Positions 19,056 to 27,590 are shown, counted from the first letter of the stretch. The stretch: 64,000 bases of DNA from JAJEFO01 sp965209045 (GCA_965209045.1 CBDBPW010000002.1:248001-312000), one strand, 5' to 3'. Notes: generated from the sequence alone by a model not told the origin. Numbers and translations are program-made.

Positions 19056-19084
19056 TTGACCATGGGCTCAGACCATGGTACAAA
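19056..19084 (+). promoter_or_regulatory. vapBC promoter with paired CCATGG operator motif
   Basis: TTGACC (19056-19061) and TACAAA (19079-19084) form -35 and -10 boxes with a 17-base spacer. The spacer and -35 contain two GACCATGG copies (19058-19065 and 19071-19078). With flanks they read as an imperfect inverted repeat (TTG-ACCATGG / CCATGGTACAA), a likely autorepressor site for the antitoxin complex. The -10 ends only seven bases before the antitoxin ATG and no ribosome site is visible, so the transcript may be leaderless. Confidence 0.6.
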
Positions 19085-19091
19085 TAGCTCC

Positions 19092-19328
19092 ATGGAAGAG
19101 ATTCAGATTTCGAAATTCAAAGCGACCTGTCTGGCCGTTCTCGACCGGGTGGGAAGAATGCGCAAGCCCGTTCTGGTCACCCGCTTCGGCAAGCCGGTCG
19201 CCCAGATTCTGCCGCCGCCGCAGTCGCCAGCCGGGGAATGGCTCGGCGCGATGCGGGACGATGGCGAGATCCGCGGCGATCTCATCGCACCTGCGGCGGA
19301 CCTCGCGGAATGGGATGTCCTCAGGTAG
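19092..19328 (+). CDS. Type II antitoxin, Phd/YefM (VapB-like) family
   Basis: A 78-residue protein starting MEEIQISKFKATCLAVLDRV and continuing with KPVLVTRFGKPVAQILP, the standard Phd/YefM N-terminal DNA-binding fold. The C-terminal half (GEWLGAMRDDGEIRGDLIAPA) would wrap the toxin. ATG 19092 was chosen as the start because it begins the family domain; an earlier in-frame ATG at 19056 would sit inside the promoter. The stop TAG is followed directly by the toxin ATG. It neutralises the PIN toxin and probably represses the operon through the CCATGG motifs. Confidence 0.85.
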   Translation: MEEIQISKFKATCLAVLDRVGRMRKPVLVTRFGKPVAQILPPPQSPAGEWLGAMRDDGEIRGDLIAPAADLAEWDVLR

Positions 19329-19724
19329 ATGGGGCTGCTGCTCGATACGCACATCTGGTTGTGGAGTCTACTTGACCCGGACCGGCTCGGCGAATCCGCA
19401 AGACATGCTTTGCAATCCGGCGAGACCGAGCTGTTTCTCTCCCCGATCAGCGTGTGGGAATCTCTGCTTCTTGCCGAGCGCGGCCGGGTCGTGCTCAACC
19501 CCTATCCCCGTCGTTGGCTTCGCGAGGCGATGTCGATCTCCCCTGTCACCGAGGTCCCGCTCACCATCGATGTTGCGATCGCAAGCTGTACCGTGGACAT
19601 CGAGCACCAAGATCCTGCTGATCGCTTCATCGCCGCCACTGCCAAGGTGCACAGCCTGACGCTGGTGACGGCGGACACTCGGTTGCTTCGGTGCAGTGAC
19701 ATCGACCTGCTGCCAGGTCAATGA
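19329..19724 (+). CDS. Type II toxin, PIN-domain ribonuclease (VapC-like)
   Basis: A 131-residue PIN-domain protein. The acidic metal-binding residues are present: Asp in LLLDTHIWLW (about 6), Glu in SVWESLL (about 44), Asp in DPADRFIAATA (about 100) and Asp in VTADTRLL (about 119). PIN toxins cleave RNA, often tRNA or rRNA. It is translated directly after the antitoxin with no gap, as is usual. All catalytic positions are intact, so the module looks functional despite the debris around it. Confidence 0.88.
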   Translation: MGLLLDTHIWLWSLLDPDRLGESARHALQSGETELFLSPISVWESLLLAERGRVVLNPYPRRWLREAMSISPVTEVPLTIDVAIASCTVDIEHQDPADRFIAATAKVHSLTLVTADTRLLRCSDIDLLPGQ

Positions 19725-19746
19725 CGCGCGTCGATCAGCGAGGCCC

Positions 19747-19791
19747 TGGCCTTCATCGCCGCCGCCCTGATGCGGCGTTGACGACCGACCC
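19747..19791 (+). repeat. 45-bp direct repeat, right copy (lnt 3' end)
   Basis: Second copy of the lnt 3'-end sequence. It encodes LAFIAAALMRR and a stop in one frame and matches 18851-18895 in 43 of 45 bases. It begins 22 bases after the vapC stop, so vapBC is bracketed by the two copies. Confidence 0.85.
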
Positions 19792-20485
19792 GTCCGCGCG
19801 CTGCCGACACACGGCAGGATGGTGCGCGCCGCGACACTGAAGGTTGCGCGAGAACGGTACGCGAACAAGCGCAGACCGTCGTCACCCTGCCGAAATTCGA
19901 GCCGACCAGGGCCGGTCTCGATACCGCCACGACCCACGGACGGGTTGGCGACAGGCAGGCCGCACTCGATGACAGCGCCATCGCCGCGTTCCTTTCGTGG
20001 CGACCTTGGAGGAGACGTGCCTGAAGGCCCTGCCCTTCTTCGGCATTCGTGCAGGTGAACGTTGATGTCAGCGTTGCTCGCGACAGATCCGTGGCAGAGC
20101 CGCTGCCTCTGGGCGCCGTGACATTCAAGGCCCGTGTTCGTTTCACGCGTCGTCTCGGGAAAGGCGACCGGGGCGGAGAGGGTCGGCTTAGGTCGCCGCG
20201 GCGGCAATGCCGCGTCCAAGGACCGGGCGCCGGGATCGCGCGGATGCGTCGGGCGGGTTCTGGGTGGCGCCAGACGAGCGGCGGACGGATCGTGATCCTT
20301 CACGCCGTCCTGTTGCGCTCGTCATCGCGGTCGCGTCCAGCCGGCTTCCTGGGAGGCGGCATGCCACGCAGGGCAAGTCCGGATCGTTGTTCCTCTCAGC
20401 GCGGGCGAATGGCGATCGATCGTCGGTCGGCAACGTGGCGGACCGGGACCATGGCTCCATCGATCAACTCAACGGTGCTTGGCTA
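19792..20485. other. Intergenic debris between vapBC and soxYZ
   Basis: About 690 bases without a gene I can support. Open frames on both strands are Arg/Pro/Gly-rich and have no recognisable motif. The composition suggests eroded sequence belonging to the same island as vapBC. Confidence 0.5.
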
Positions 20486-21307
20486 CTAGGAAACGACGTC
20501 CACATGCCCCGGAACTGCATAGACATCGCCATTCGTGTCCACCCATTCAAAGGCCAGATCCGCGCTTTCGGAGAGACGCAGGCTGAAGGCAATGTAGGGG
20601 TTCGCGGCAACAGCGGGCTCCAGCTTGGCGCCGAAGACCTCAGCCCCTTCGACAAGGCATCTGAATCGTTCGGCGATTCGGACCGGGACGAGAAGGCCGG
20701 TCTTGTCGTGGCGCAATCCGGTTTCCATCGGATGATTGATGATGGTGCGCACGGTGAAGACCTCATCCCTGGCCACCTTGTCCGGCAGCGCCACTCGCAT
20801 GTTCGGTGCCCAACCCGGCGGGAACTGGTCGTTTGCGACGTCATCCTCGCAGGCCCCGTAGGTGACGTTGACGTGCCGGACAGCCTTGAATGTTTCGCCG
20901 TCGGACATCTCGGCAATGGCCACCACGTCCTGAAATGCGTCAAGCCGCACGCGGGTGCTCATCCGCGCCTCGCCACAGGTTGGCGTAAAGTAGAGGGCGA
21001 CGACACGGGGACGCGGATTGCGGGGCGCGTAGACACGGACGACGCGCGGGTAGTCCTCCGGAGTCATCTGGCAGGGGATATATGTGTCCATCGGCACGGA
21101 GGCACCGGAGTCGGAGAATTCCGGCAAGGTGATTTCGATCTTGCCCGATCTCAGGTGCGCCGCGCCGAAATCCTCTTCTATCGCGGCAAGCATCTCCGCC
21201 TCGTCCGCCCGCAGCGGCAACGCGCAGGTTGCCACGCCAGCCGCCAGCAGCGCGCGGCGCGACAAGGTGATCGGCAGTGCGGCTGGCGGCCCTTCGGGGT
21301 CTGACAT
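20486..21307 (-). CDS. Fused SoxYZ-like sulfur carrier protein
   Basis: A 273-residue protein; ATG 21307 is preceded by GGAGGG. Residues 13-35 form a Tat signal (TLSRRALLAAGVATCALPL). Residues 36-153 resemble SoxY and end in the carrier-like motif VNVTYGACED (C153), in place of the terminal GGCGG of classical SoxY. A linker of roughly 18 residues leads to a SoxZ domain (about 172-273: VFTVRTIINHPMETG; ANPYIAFSLRL). SoxYZ carries sulfur intermediates on the SoxY cysteine in the periplasm. Fused SoxYZ proteins of this kind are also found near quinoprotein dehydrogenases, so the partner may not be the classical Sox enzymes. It is divergent from fccAB-soxXA, 900 bases away. Confidence 0.82.
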   Translation of the reverse strand: MSDPEGPPAALPITLSRRALLAAGVATCALPLRADEAEMLAAIEEDFGAAHLRSGKIEITLPEFSDSGASVPMDTYIPCQMTPEDYPRVVRVYAPRNPRPRVVALYFTPTCGEARMSTRVRLDAFQDVVAIAEMSDGETFKAVRHVNVTYGACEDDVANDQFPPGWAPNMRVALPDKVARDEVFTVRTIINHPMETGLRHDKTGLLVPVRIAERFRCLVEGAEVFGAKLEPAVAANPYIAFSLRLSESADLAFEWVDTNGDVYAVPGHVDVVS

Positions 21308-22207
21308 GTCCGTAGCCCTCCATGCCCGTGTCGCCAACGGTTGCACGCGCAGCCTAGCACTTCCATGCAATCAAGACAAACTTCTGGACAAGGGGATTCC
21401 CGCGTGGCCGTTCAGCGGCACCATCACAGGTCATCGGACACCTTGCGGGAAAGGGCGGCAGTTGCGTCGATGGCCGCGATCCTGTCACGGGAGCGTTTCG
21501 ACGGCCGGATCCCCTGCACCGCCGGAATTGCGGGAAGTTCCTGTTCCTCGACGCGCCAGAACTTCCCGGGTCTGCCGGATTCATGACGCCGTTGGGCAAT
21601 CGGACCCAGGTCGTTTCCGGCATTGCGCTTCTGCCACGCGGCGCCGGTGGCGAACAACCGGCCCGTCTCGTCCGAGCCAGTGCCCCGGAGCCCGAAAGCG
21701 GGCCGCCACACCGGAGGCTGATCAAGGCTCTCGGCGTCGATCCGGCCGTGAATCCAAGGGACCGGACCCCTTGGAGCACGCGGACCGCGGACATCCGCAC
21801 GAGAAGACGACCTCCTTGGAGCGCCGGGTCCGCCACCTCGTCGCCTCTGCGCTCGACCCGCAGCGCAGGACCGCTGGATCGGCGGGAGCGGCGAGCGGCC
21901 GCGCTGGCTTCCTGGCGAATGCCGGGACCGCAAGCGCCTTCTGGACCCGGGAAACCAGAACATGTAGCATGTACAGACACGGCAGGTGAGCGTCGCGCTG
22001 GGGCATGCGATCAGGCTTTGGGCCGTCCGGAAGTGCGCGCCAAGAGCCAAGGAATCGCACATTGCCATGCGACGCCTTGTGCTCCCGGTCAGCCTCGCCT
22101 GCCAAGTTTGCGGCTTTTCCTATGTTTTAGATAGGCTACACAAATGAAATTCCCTGCCATCCTCGGCGCAATCTGTGGAGGGGCCATGACTTGCCTGAGG
22201 AGGGACC
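21308..22207. other. 900-bp gap between soxYZ and fccA
   Basis: No supported gene. Open frames on either strand are compositionally odd (Arg, Pro, Ser-rich) and lack family motifs. An AT-rich patch at about 22118-22145, just before the cytochrome gene, may hold its promoter. The region is long enough to have carried a gene that has decayed. Confidence 0.5.
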
Positions 22208-22540
22208 ATGCCTAGTCCTGATCCGGATCGTGTCCGCCATGGAGTCTTCGCGATCTTCGCAGCAGTTCTTTCGGGTGCCGGGACTGTCTGGGCGGCAGAC
22301 GGGCCGCTTTCGGTAACGGTCGAGGCCTGCACAACGTGCCACGGCCCTCGCGGCGTGAGCCAAGGGACGATGCCCACCATCGCCGGCATCGACGGCGAGG
22401 GCTTCGCCGAAGCCCTGCTCGCATTCAGGGACGGCTCGCGCGAATCCACTGTCATGGGCCGCCTGGTCGGACCCTTGTCCGACGAAGACATCGCCGAGAT
22501 CGCGGCCTATTTCGCCGCACTGCCGGGAGCCGACCAATGA
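22208..22540 (+). CDS. fccA: Monohaem cytochrome c subunit of sulfide dehydrogenase (FccA/SoxE-like)
   Basis: A 110-residue protein with a signal peptide (VFAIFAAVLSGAGTVWA, cleavage about residue 30). One haem site is CTTCH (about 41-45), and an axial Met is probably in VMGRLVGPLSD. Together with the next gene it forms the periplasmic flavocytochrome c sulfide dehydrogenase, which passes electrons from sulfide oxidation to c-type cytochromes. The next ATG overlaps its stop (ATGA), which supports a complex. GGAGGG at about 22198 is the ribosome site. Confidence 0.82.
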   Translation: MPSPDPDRVRHGVFAIFAAVLSGAGTVWAADGPLSVTVEACTTCHGPRGVSQGTMPTIAGIDGEGFAEALLAFRDGSRESTVMGRLVGPLSDEDIAEIAAYFAALPGADQ

Positions 22541-23823
22541 CCCGAACCGGGCTGACGCGCCGGCAGGCGCTAGGCTTTGCCGGCGCGGCGCTGACCGCGC
22601 CGATCCTCGCGACACCTGCGCGAGCAAAGGCCGACGCGCGCGTCGTCGTGATCGGCGGCGGATTCGGCGGGACGGCGGCGGCACGGGCCATGCGGCGGAT
22701 CATGCCTGAGGTTGCGGTCACCCTGGTCACCGATGCGCCGGACTTCGCCACCTGCCCGTTTTCCAACCTCGTGATTGGCGGTCTCCGGGACATGTCCGAG
22801 ATCCGGTTTTCCTACGACGCCCTGCACAACGATGGTGTCGAAGTCCGGGTCGATCCGGCGGCCGCTCTTGATCCAGCCGGCCGCAACGTAACGCTGCAAT
22901 CCGGCGACAGGCTGCCTTACGACCGGGCCATCGTGTCGCCCGGGATCGACTTCCGATACGACGCGCTGCCCGGAGTCGGGCCCGAGGTCGCGGACAGGCT
23001 GCCTCATGCCTGGAAGGCCGGCGCGCAAACGATCCTGCTGCGCGACCAGATCCGGTCGATGCCTCAGGGCGGGACCGTCATCATCGCTCCGCCCGACAAC
23101 CCGTTCCGTTGCCCCCCGGGACCGTATGAGCGGGCAAGCTTGATCGCAAGCTACCTGAGCCGGCACAATCCGGCCGCCAAGATCGTCATCATCGACGGCA
23201 AGGACAAGTTTTCCAAGCAAGGCCTGTTCATGGAAGGCTGGCAGGCGCTCTATCCGGGAATGATCGACTTCGTTCCGTTCTCCGATCACGGCGGCCTGAA
23301 GGCCATCGACGCCGACGCGCGGCGCATTGAGACCTATTTTGGCGATTTCAAGGGTGACGTGATCAACCTGATCCCGCCGCAGCAGGCTGCCGCGATCGTG
23401 CTGGATGCCGGGCTGGGCGGCAGCGGGCTCTGGTGCGAAATCGACGGACTGACGTTCGAGGCACGAGAGGCCGCACATGTCCACGTCATCGGGGACGCAG
23501 CAATCGTCGGCGACATGCCCAAGAGCGGGTTCGCGGCCGCAACTCAGGGCAAGGCATGTGCACACGCGGTTGCGGCACTCTTGGAGGGGCGCGATCCTCC
23601 GCGCGGAATCCTGATGAACACCTGCTACAGCCTCGTCGGCCCAGAGTACGGAATCTCGGTCGCCGGCGTATACCGAAGTGCACCAGACACCAACAGGCTG
23701 GCCAGCCTGCCCGGCTCCGGCGGCACCAGCGCGGCGGGCGATCTGCCGGAGCTGCGCCGCGACGAAGCGGACTACGCGCGAGGCTGGTACGCGAACCTGA
23801 CGCAGGAACTCTTCGGAGCGTGA
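22537..23823 (+). CDS. fccB: Sulfide dehydrogenase flavoprotein subunit (FccB/SoxF)
   Basis: A 428-residue protein with a Tat signal (LTRRQALGFAGAALTAP). The FAD-binding Rossmann motif is VVVIGGGFGGTAAAR (about 36-50). C73 in TCPFSN matches the cysteine that holds FAD covalently in flavocytochrome c. Cysteines in NPFRCPPGPYER and MNTCYSLVGPEYG match the redox-active disulfide. All three key cysteines are therefore present, and the enzyme should be functional in sulfide oxidation. It overlaps fccA upstream and soxX downstream (GTGA at 23820). Confidence 0.88.
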   Translation: MTRTGLTRRQALGFAGAALTAPILATPARAKADARVVVIGGGFGGTAAARAMRRIMPEVAVTLVTDAPDFATCPFSNLVIGGLRDMSEIRFSYDALHNDGVEVRVDPAAALDPAGRNVTLQSGDRLPYDRAIVSPGIDFRYDALPGVGPEVADRLPHAWKAGAQTILLRDQIRSMPQGGTVIIAPPDNPFRCPPGPYERASLIASYLSRHNPAAKIVIIDGKDKFSKQGLFMEGWQALYPGMIDFVPFSDHGGLKAIDADARRIETYFGDFKGDVINLIPPQQAAAIVLDAGLGGSGLWCEIDGLTFEAREAAHVHVIGDAAIVGDMPKSGFAAATQGKACAHAVAALLEGRDPPRGILMNTCYSLVGPEYGISVAGVYRSAPDTNRLASLPGSGGTSAAGDLPELRRDEADYARGWYANLTQELFGA

Positions 23824-24245
23824 GGCAGGTGCCTGCTTTGGCCCTGGGCTTCTGGCTGCAGGGTTTTGGGGCTGCCAACGCAGACGGGCTGGGCCCGCTG
23901 ACCGGTCAGCCGGGCGATCCGGCGCGCGGCGAAGCGCTTCTGCTCGACATGCGGCGGGTCAGTTGCCTGATCTGCCATCAAGTCTCCTCCCTCGACGAAA
24001 GGGACCAGGGCCAGATTGGCCCGGCTCTTGACGGCGTTGCGTCCCGGCTTGACGACATGGAGCTGCGCCAACGGGTCGTCGACGCCCGTGTCTTCAACCC
24101 CGACACGATCATGCCGCCCTACTACTCGGTCAAAGGATTGGTCGATGTCGCGGACCGCTATCGCGGACAGACCATTTACGGTGCACAGGAGGTCGAAGAC
24201 GTCGTCGCCTACCTGCTCACCCTGACGGAAGAGTCGAACCGGTGA
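23820..24245 (+). CDS. soxX: Sulfur oxidation cytochrome c SoxX
   Basis: A 141-residue protein with a signal sequence (VPALALGFWLQGFGAANA). One haem site is CLICH (C49, C52, H53), followed by GQIGPALDGVASRL and the Met ligand in PDTIMPPYYSVKGL. The C-terminal AQEVEDVVAYLLTL is a standard SoxX ending. SoxX pairs with SoxA to couple thiosulfate to the SoxY cysteine. GTG 23820 was chosen because it overlaps the fccB stop and starts the signal peptide. The soxA start overlaps its stop. Confidence 0.88.
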   Translation: MRQVPALALGFWLQGFGAANADGLGPLTGQPGDPARGEALLLDMRRVSCLICHQVSSLDERDQGQIGPALDGVASRLDDMELRQRVVDARVFNPDTIMPPYYSVKGLVDVADRYRGQTIYGAQEVEDVVAYLLTLTEESNR

Positions 24246-25000
24246 CGCGGTGTTGCCTTTCGGCGCTGCTGGCTCTTGCATTCTGCCTGCCCGTTGGGGC
24301 CGAGGAGCCGCGGTCCGGCTACAGCTACATGGAGCCGGCAACGCGGGCGATGCAGGACGACGATTTCCTCAATCCGGGATTCTTTCTGGTCGACGAGGGA
24401 CTTCGGCTATGGCGCCAGCCATCGGGACCAGCTGGCCAATCCTGTGCCGACTGCCACGGCCCGGTCGACCGGGAGATGAAGCGCGTCGCCGCTCGATACC
24501 CTGTGCTGGACGCGGGAACGGGCAAGCTGGTCAACCTGGAGCGGAAGATCCAGCTGGAAACCGCACGCACGGGCGCGGAGCCACTGGCCTACGAAAGCCC
24601 CGAGATCCTGTCGCTGACAACCTTGATTTCGTACCAGTCGCGGGGCATGCCCATGCAGCCCGAGATCACGCCGCAGTTGCAGCCGTTCCTCGACCGTGGC
24701 AGGCAAATCTACGAACAGCGGCGGGGGCAGCTGAACCTGTCGTGCCCGCAATGCCACGTCGATCACGCCGGCGACAGGCTTCGGGGCGACGTGATCAGCC
24801 AGGGACAGGTCAATGCCTTTCCAATCTATCGCTTGCTTTGGGGAGAGCCAGGAACACGTCACCGGATGTTCGAATGGTGCATGCAATCGATACGCGCGCG
24901 ACCATTTGAGCGCGGGTCGGACGAGTTCATCGAACTGGAACTTTTTCTGGTTCAACGTGGCGCCGGCCTGGTGATCGAAGCGCCCGGCGTGCGGCGCTGA
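24242..25000 (+). CDS. soxA: Sulfur oxidation dihaem cytochrome c SoxA
   Basis: A 252-residue protein with a signal peptide (SALLALAFCLPVGA). Two haem sites are present: CADCH (C68, C71, H72) and CPQCH (C168, C171, H172). C213 in CMQSIRARPF is the cysteine that carries the persulfide axial ligand in SoxA. With SoxX it forms the SoxXA complex. GTG 24242 overlaps the soxX stop. The cluster has soxX, soxA and a fused soxYZ, but soxB and soxCD were not found in this window. Confidence 0.9.
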   Translation: MTRCCLSALLALAFCLPVGAEEPRSGYSYMEPATRAMQDDDFLNPGFFLVDEGLRLWRQPSGPAGQSCADCHGPVDREMKRVAARYPVLDAGTGKLVNLERKIQLETARTGAEPLAYESPEILSLTTLISYQSRGMPMQPEITPQLQPFLDRGRQIYEQRRGQLNLSCPQCHVDHAGDRLRGDVISQGQVNAFPIYRLLWGEPGTRHRMFEWCMQSIRARPFERGSDEFIELELFLVQRGAGLVIEAPGVRR

Positions 25001-25038
25001 GCGGCAACGGGGATGGCCTGAGGGAGAGACGAGGTCAT

Positions 25039-26334
25039 ATGGGACGCAAGTTTAGGGTGCTGGGTTCGCTGATTGCAGCGATCATTCTCTTGGTCGGTGC
25101 GGCGCTCTTCTGGGTGACCTATGCCCCGGCTCTTGACCCATTGGAACCGGGCAGCCTGGATTTCTCCGACGACGAGATCAGGCGCGGCGAGCTGCTGGCG
25201 CTGGTCGGCGCCTGTTCCGCCTGCCATACGGCCAAGGGTGGCGATCCGTTGGCGGGAGGGCTTGGACTTCCGACGCCCTTCGGCACGATCTACTCGACCA
25301 ACATCACCCCCGATCCGGAAACCGGCATTGGTCGATGGAGCTTCGCCGCATTCGCCCGGTCGATGCGGGAAGGGCTGGACCGCGAGGGCAGGCATCTCTA
25401 TCCGGCCTTCCCCTACGACAGTTTCGCCAAGTCGACGGATGAGGACCTGCGCGCGATCTACGCCTGGCTCATGAGCCAGCCTCCGGTCATTGCCGAAAGC
25501 ACGCCGAACGAGTTGCCGTTCCCGTTTTCCTTCCGGCCCGTCCTGGCAGGGTGGAAGCTGCTGTTTCTGGATGGAACGCCCTACGCGCATGACCCGGCAC
25601 TCAACGAGGAGCAGAACCGCGGCGCCTACCTTGCGCTGTCGCTCGGCCACTGTGGGGCCTGCCACACGCCGCGCAACCGCTTCGGCGCGATGATTGCCGA
25701 CCGCCTGTTCGAAGGGGGCGAGGCAGAGGGCTGGCTGGCGCCGCCGCTTGGCGGCCATTCCATCGCCCCGGTCGCCTGGACGCTGGACGACTATGCCGAT
25801 TACCTGTTCGACGGATGGAGCGAGGAGCATGGCATTGCGGCCGGGCCGATGGCCACGGTGGCCGATCAACTCCACGACGCAGACGAAGACGATGTGTTCG
25901 CGATTGCGGCCTGGCTTGAATCCATCACCTCGGAGCAGTCTGACGAGGACAGGAATGCCGCCCTGAGCTTCGCCAAGGCGCGCGACTGGCCGCCGACCAA
26001 GGGAGTGCTCCATGACGAAGAGATCACCGATCCGGTCTTGAGCGCCGGGCGCGACGTCTTCGCGGCCAAGTGCGCGAAATGCCATAAGGAGAGGATCGCG
26101 AAATCGCAGGCCATTTCGCTGGGCCTGACCTATGCGATCAACGCTCCTTCACCGAAAAACCTGTTCAATGTCGTGCGCGGCGGCATTGCGCCGCCGCTCG
26201 GAGTGCCGGACCGCAAGATGGAGGCGATCACGCTGACCGACGAGGAACTGTCAAATGTCGCGGCCTATGTGCGCTGGCATTTCACCGACCGGCCGCCCTG
26301 GAAAGATCTGGAGATTACGGCGGACGCGCATTGA
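25039..26334 (+). CDS. Membrane-anchored trihaem cytochrome c (dehydrogenase electron-transfer subunit)
   Basis: A 431-residue protein with an N-terminal membrane anchor (GSLIAAIILLVGAALFWVTYA). Three haem sites are CSACH (C59-H63), CGACH (about 203) and CAKCH (about 345). This is the layout of the cytochrome subunit of alcohol dehydrogenases and of molybdenum aldehyde/isoquinoline dehydrogenases. The likely partner is the iorAB-type pair at 29530-32198, although 3 kb of other genes lies between. It could instead accept electrons from the Sox/Fcc proteins upstream. It starts at ATG 25039, 38 bases after soxA. Confidence 0.82.
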   Translation: MGRKFRVLGSLIAAIILLVGAALFWVTYAPALDPLEPGSLDFSDDEIRRGELLALVGACSACHTAKGGDPLAGGLGLPTPFGTIYSTNITPDPETGIGRWSFAAFARSMREGLDREGRHLYPAFPYDSFAKSTDEDLRAIYAWLMSQPPVIAESTPNELPFPFSFRPVLAGWKLLFLDGTPYAHDPALNEEQNRGAYLALSLGHCGACHTPRNRFGAMIADRLFEGGEAEGWLAPPLGGHSIAPVAWTLDDYADYLFDGWSEEHGIAAGPMATVADQLHDADEDDVFAIAAWLESITSEQSDEDRNAALSFAKARDWPPTKGVLHDEEITDPVLSAGRDVFAAKCAKCHKERIAKSQAISLGLTYAINAPSPKNLFNVVRGGIAPPLGVPDRKMEAITLTDEELSNVAAYVRWHFTDRPPWKDLEITADAH

Positions 26335-26343
26335 GCCCCTGCG

Positions 26344-26721
26344 TCAGTCGCAGGGAAAGTGGCTGATGAACATTTCGACCGCGGTTTCGAAGGCGGGCAG
26401 ATCGTCGATATAACCGGTGCTGACCACCACGTGGGGACCGGCGAAGACCGCGACCAGTTCCTGGGGGGTGACCGTCGCCGGTATGCAGGCCTTCTTGCGG
26501 ATCACGACGTAATCCGCATAGCCCCGCACAAGCCCGTTGCAGTAGTCCTGCGATTGCCGCTCGCGTCGAAGGCAGAGTGCGACCGCATCGCCGGTGCGCA
26601 GAAACGGCTCTGCCACAACCGGCCTGCGTCCGTGAACTACGGGAAAGTCCGGGCTCTCCGCACCGAATGACGTATGCGGCCAGATCAGTGCCATGAACAG
26701 TGCAAGGTTCACTCTTGGCAT
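26344..26721 (-). CDS. Secreted Rap1a/Tai-like protein
   Basis: A 125-residue protein with a signal peptide (VNLALFMALIWPHTSFGA). The mature part has the spaced cysteines and pattern of Rap1a/Tai-family proteins (YCNGLVRGYADYVV; KKACIPATVTPQELVAVF), ending in HFPCD. Characterised members include immunity proteins for periplasmic amidase effectors, but many homologues have no known effector. No effector gene lies next to it here. It is convergent with the trihaem cytochrome (9-base gap). A GAGGG site precedes the ATG. Confidence 0.6.
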   Translation of the reverse strand: MPRVNLALFMALIWPHTSFGAESPDFPVVHGRRPVVAEPFLRTGDAVALCLRRERQSQDYCNGLVRGYADYVVIRKKACIPATVTPQELVAVFAGPHVVVSTGYIDDLPAFETAVEMFISHFPCD

Positions 26722-27034
26722 GTCGCTTCGCCCTCACTCCCGCGGGCAGGTGAACACGGTCGCAGCCGTCTCGCAAGGCTCTGGCAGTCAATCTTCCGCC
26801 GCCGCCGCCGGATCTCATGCAAAATGCAACTCAACATGATCCTCTTGGGAACGGTTCATCCAATATCATGGTGAATCTGCCCCGAAGAAAGCGGTGAGCA
26901 GTTGCGAGCCGAGAAACTGATCCACGGGTTCCTGCGATTTCGCACTGGCTCGTCCCGAGCCCCAAGTGCATTCTCCTGGCTCGCATCCAACCTGGCCGAT
27001 TTGGCCACGCAGACCTCGAAGAGGAGTGCTGAAC
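26722..27034. other. Intergenic region upstream of the SnoaL-like gene
   Basis: About 310 bases with no gene. It is relatively AT-rich around 26815-26880 and probably carries divergent promoters for the two flanking genes. No clear -35/-10 pair was fixed. Confidence 0.4.
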
Positions 27035-27427
27035 ATGACACTACATGAAAGAGCGGCCTACATGCGGCAATATTTTGAGTACCTGACCGCGTCAGAATAC
27101 ACGAGCATAATCGCCATGTTCGAAGACGATGGCATCGTTGACTCGCCCTATTTGGGCAAACTGCCGGCATCGGAGTTCTTCTCGAAACTCGGGAATGCGT
27201 CCAGCCAGAACATTCTGACAGTGCATGATGTACTTTTTGGGGAGAACGGGGACAGCGCCGCCGCCCATTTCGAATATGACTGGACTCTCGAAGGCGGCGA
27301 CCAAATCGTTTTTCAAGGCGTCGACTACTTCAAGTTCAGCGAGAGCGGCAAGTTCGCATCCATGTCCATCTTCTATGACACGCATCCCACCCGACAGGAT
27401 GTTGGCGACAAGTATGGCACCGCGTGA
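27035..27427 (+). CDS. SnoaL/NTF2-like small protein
   Basis: A 130-residue protein with no signal peptide; GAGGAG (27021-27026) sits eight bases before ATG 27035. The pattern (helical start RAAYMRQYFEYL; MFEDDGIVDSPYLGK; then antiparallel strands HFEYDWTLEGGDQIVFQGVDYFKF) is that of the NTF2/SnoaL cone fold, which includes ketosteroid isomerase-like and polyketide cyclase-like proteins. The substrate is unknown. It stands alone, with a hairpin 74 bases downstream. Confidence 0.7.
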   Translation: MTLHERAAYMRQYFEYLTASEYTSIIAMFEDDGIVDSPYLGKLPASEFFSKLGNASSQNILTVHDVLFGENGDSAAAHFEYDWTLEGGDQIVFQGVDYFKFSESGKFASMSIFYDTHPTRQDVGDKYGTA

Positions 27428-27500
27428 TCGTCACTTTCGCCGTGCCCGATCACTGCTGCTAAGCGAGATTCGGACAAAGATCCTATCCCTTTGTCTTGGT

Positions 27501-27526
27501 TGGTGTCGGCTCACACGCCGACACCA
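27501..27526 (+). terminator. Hairpin downstream of the SnoaL-like gene
   Basis: A perfect 10-bp stem (TGGTGTCGGC / GCCGACACCA) with a 6-nt loop. There is no clear T-tract after it, so it is a probable but not certain terminator. Confidence 0.5.
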
Positions 27527-27590
27527 GGTTGGAATGAACGAAGCCGCTCCCTAACGTGATCGCCTCTCGCAGAAGGTGGATTGCGGCCAT

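Noticed and set aside
20207..21304. Plus-strand frame opposite soxYZ
   Set aside because: Shadow of the soxYZ gene, which has a Tat signal, ribosome site and Sox domains on the minus strand.
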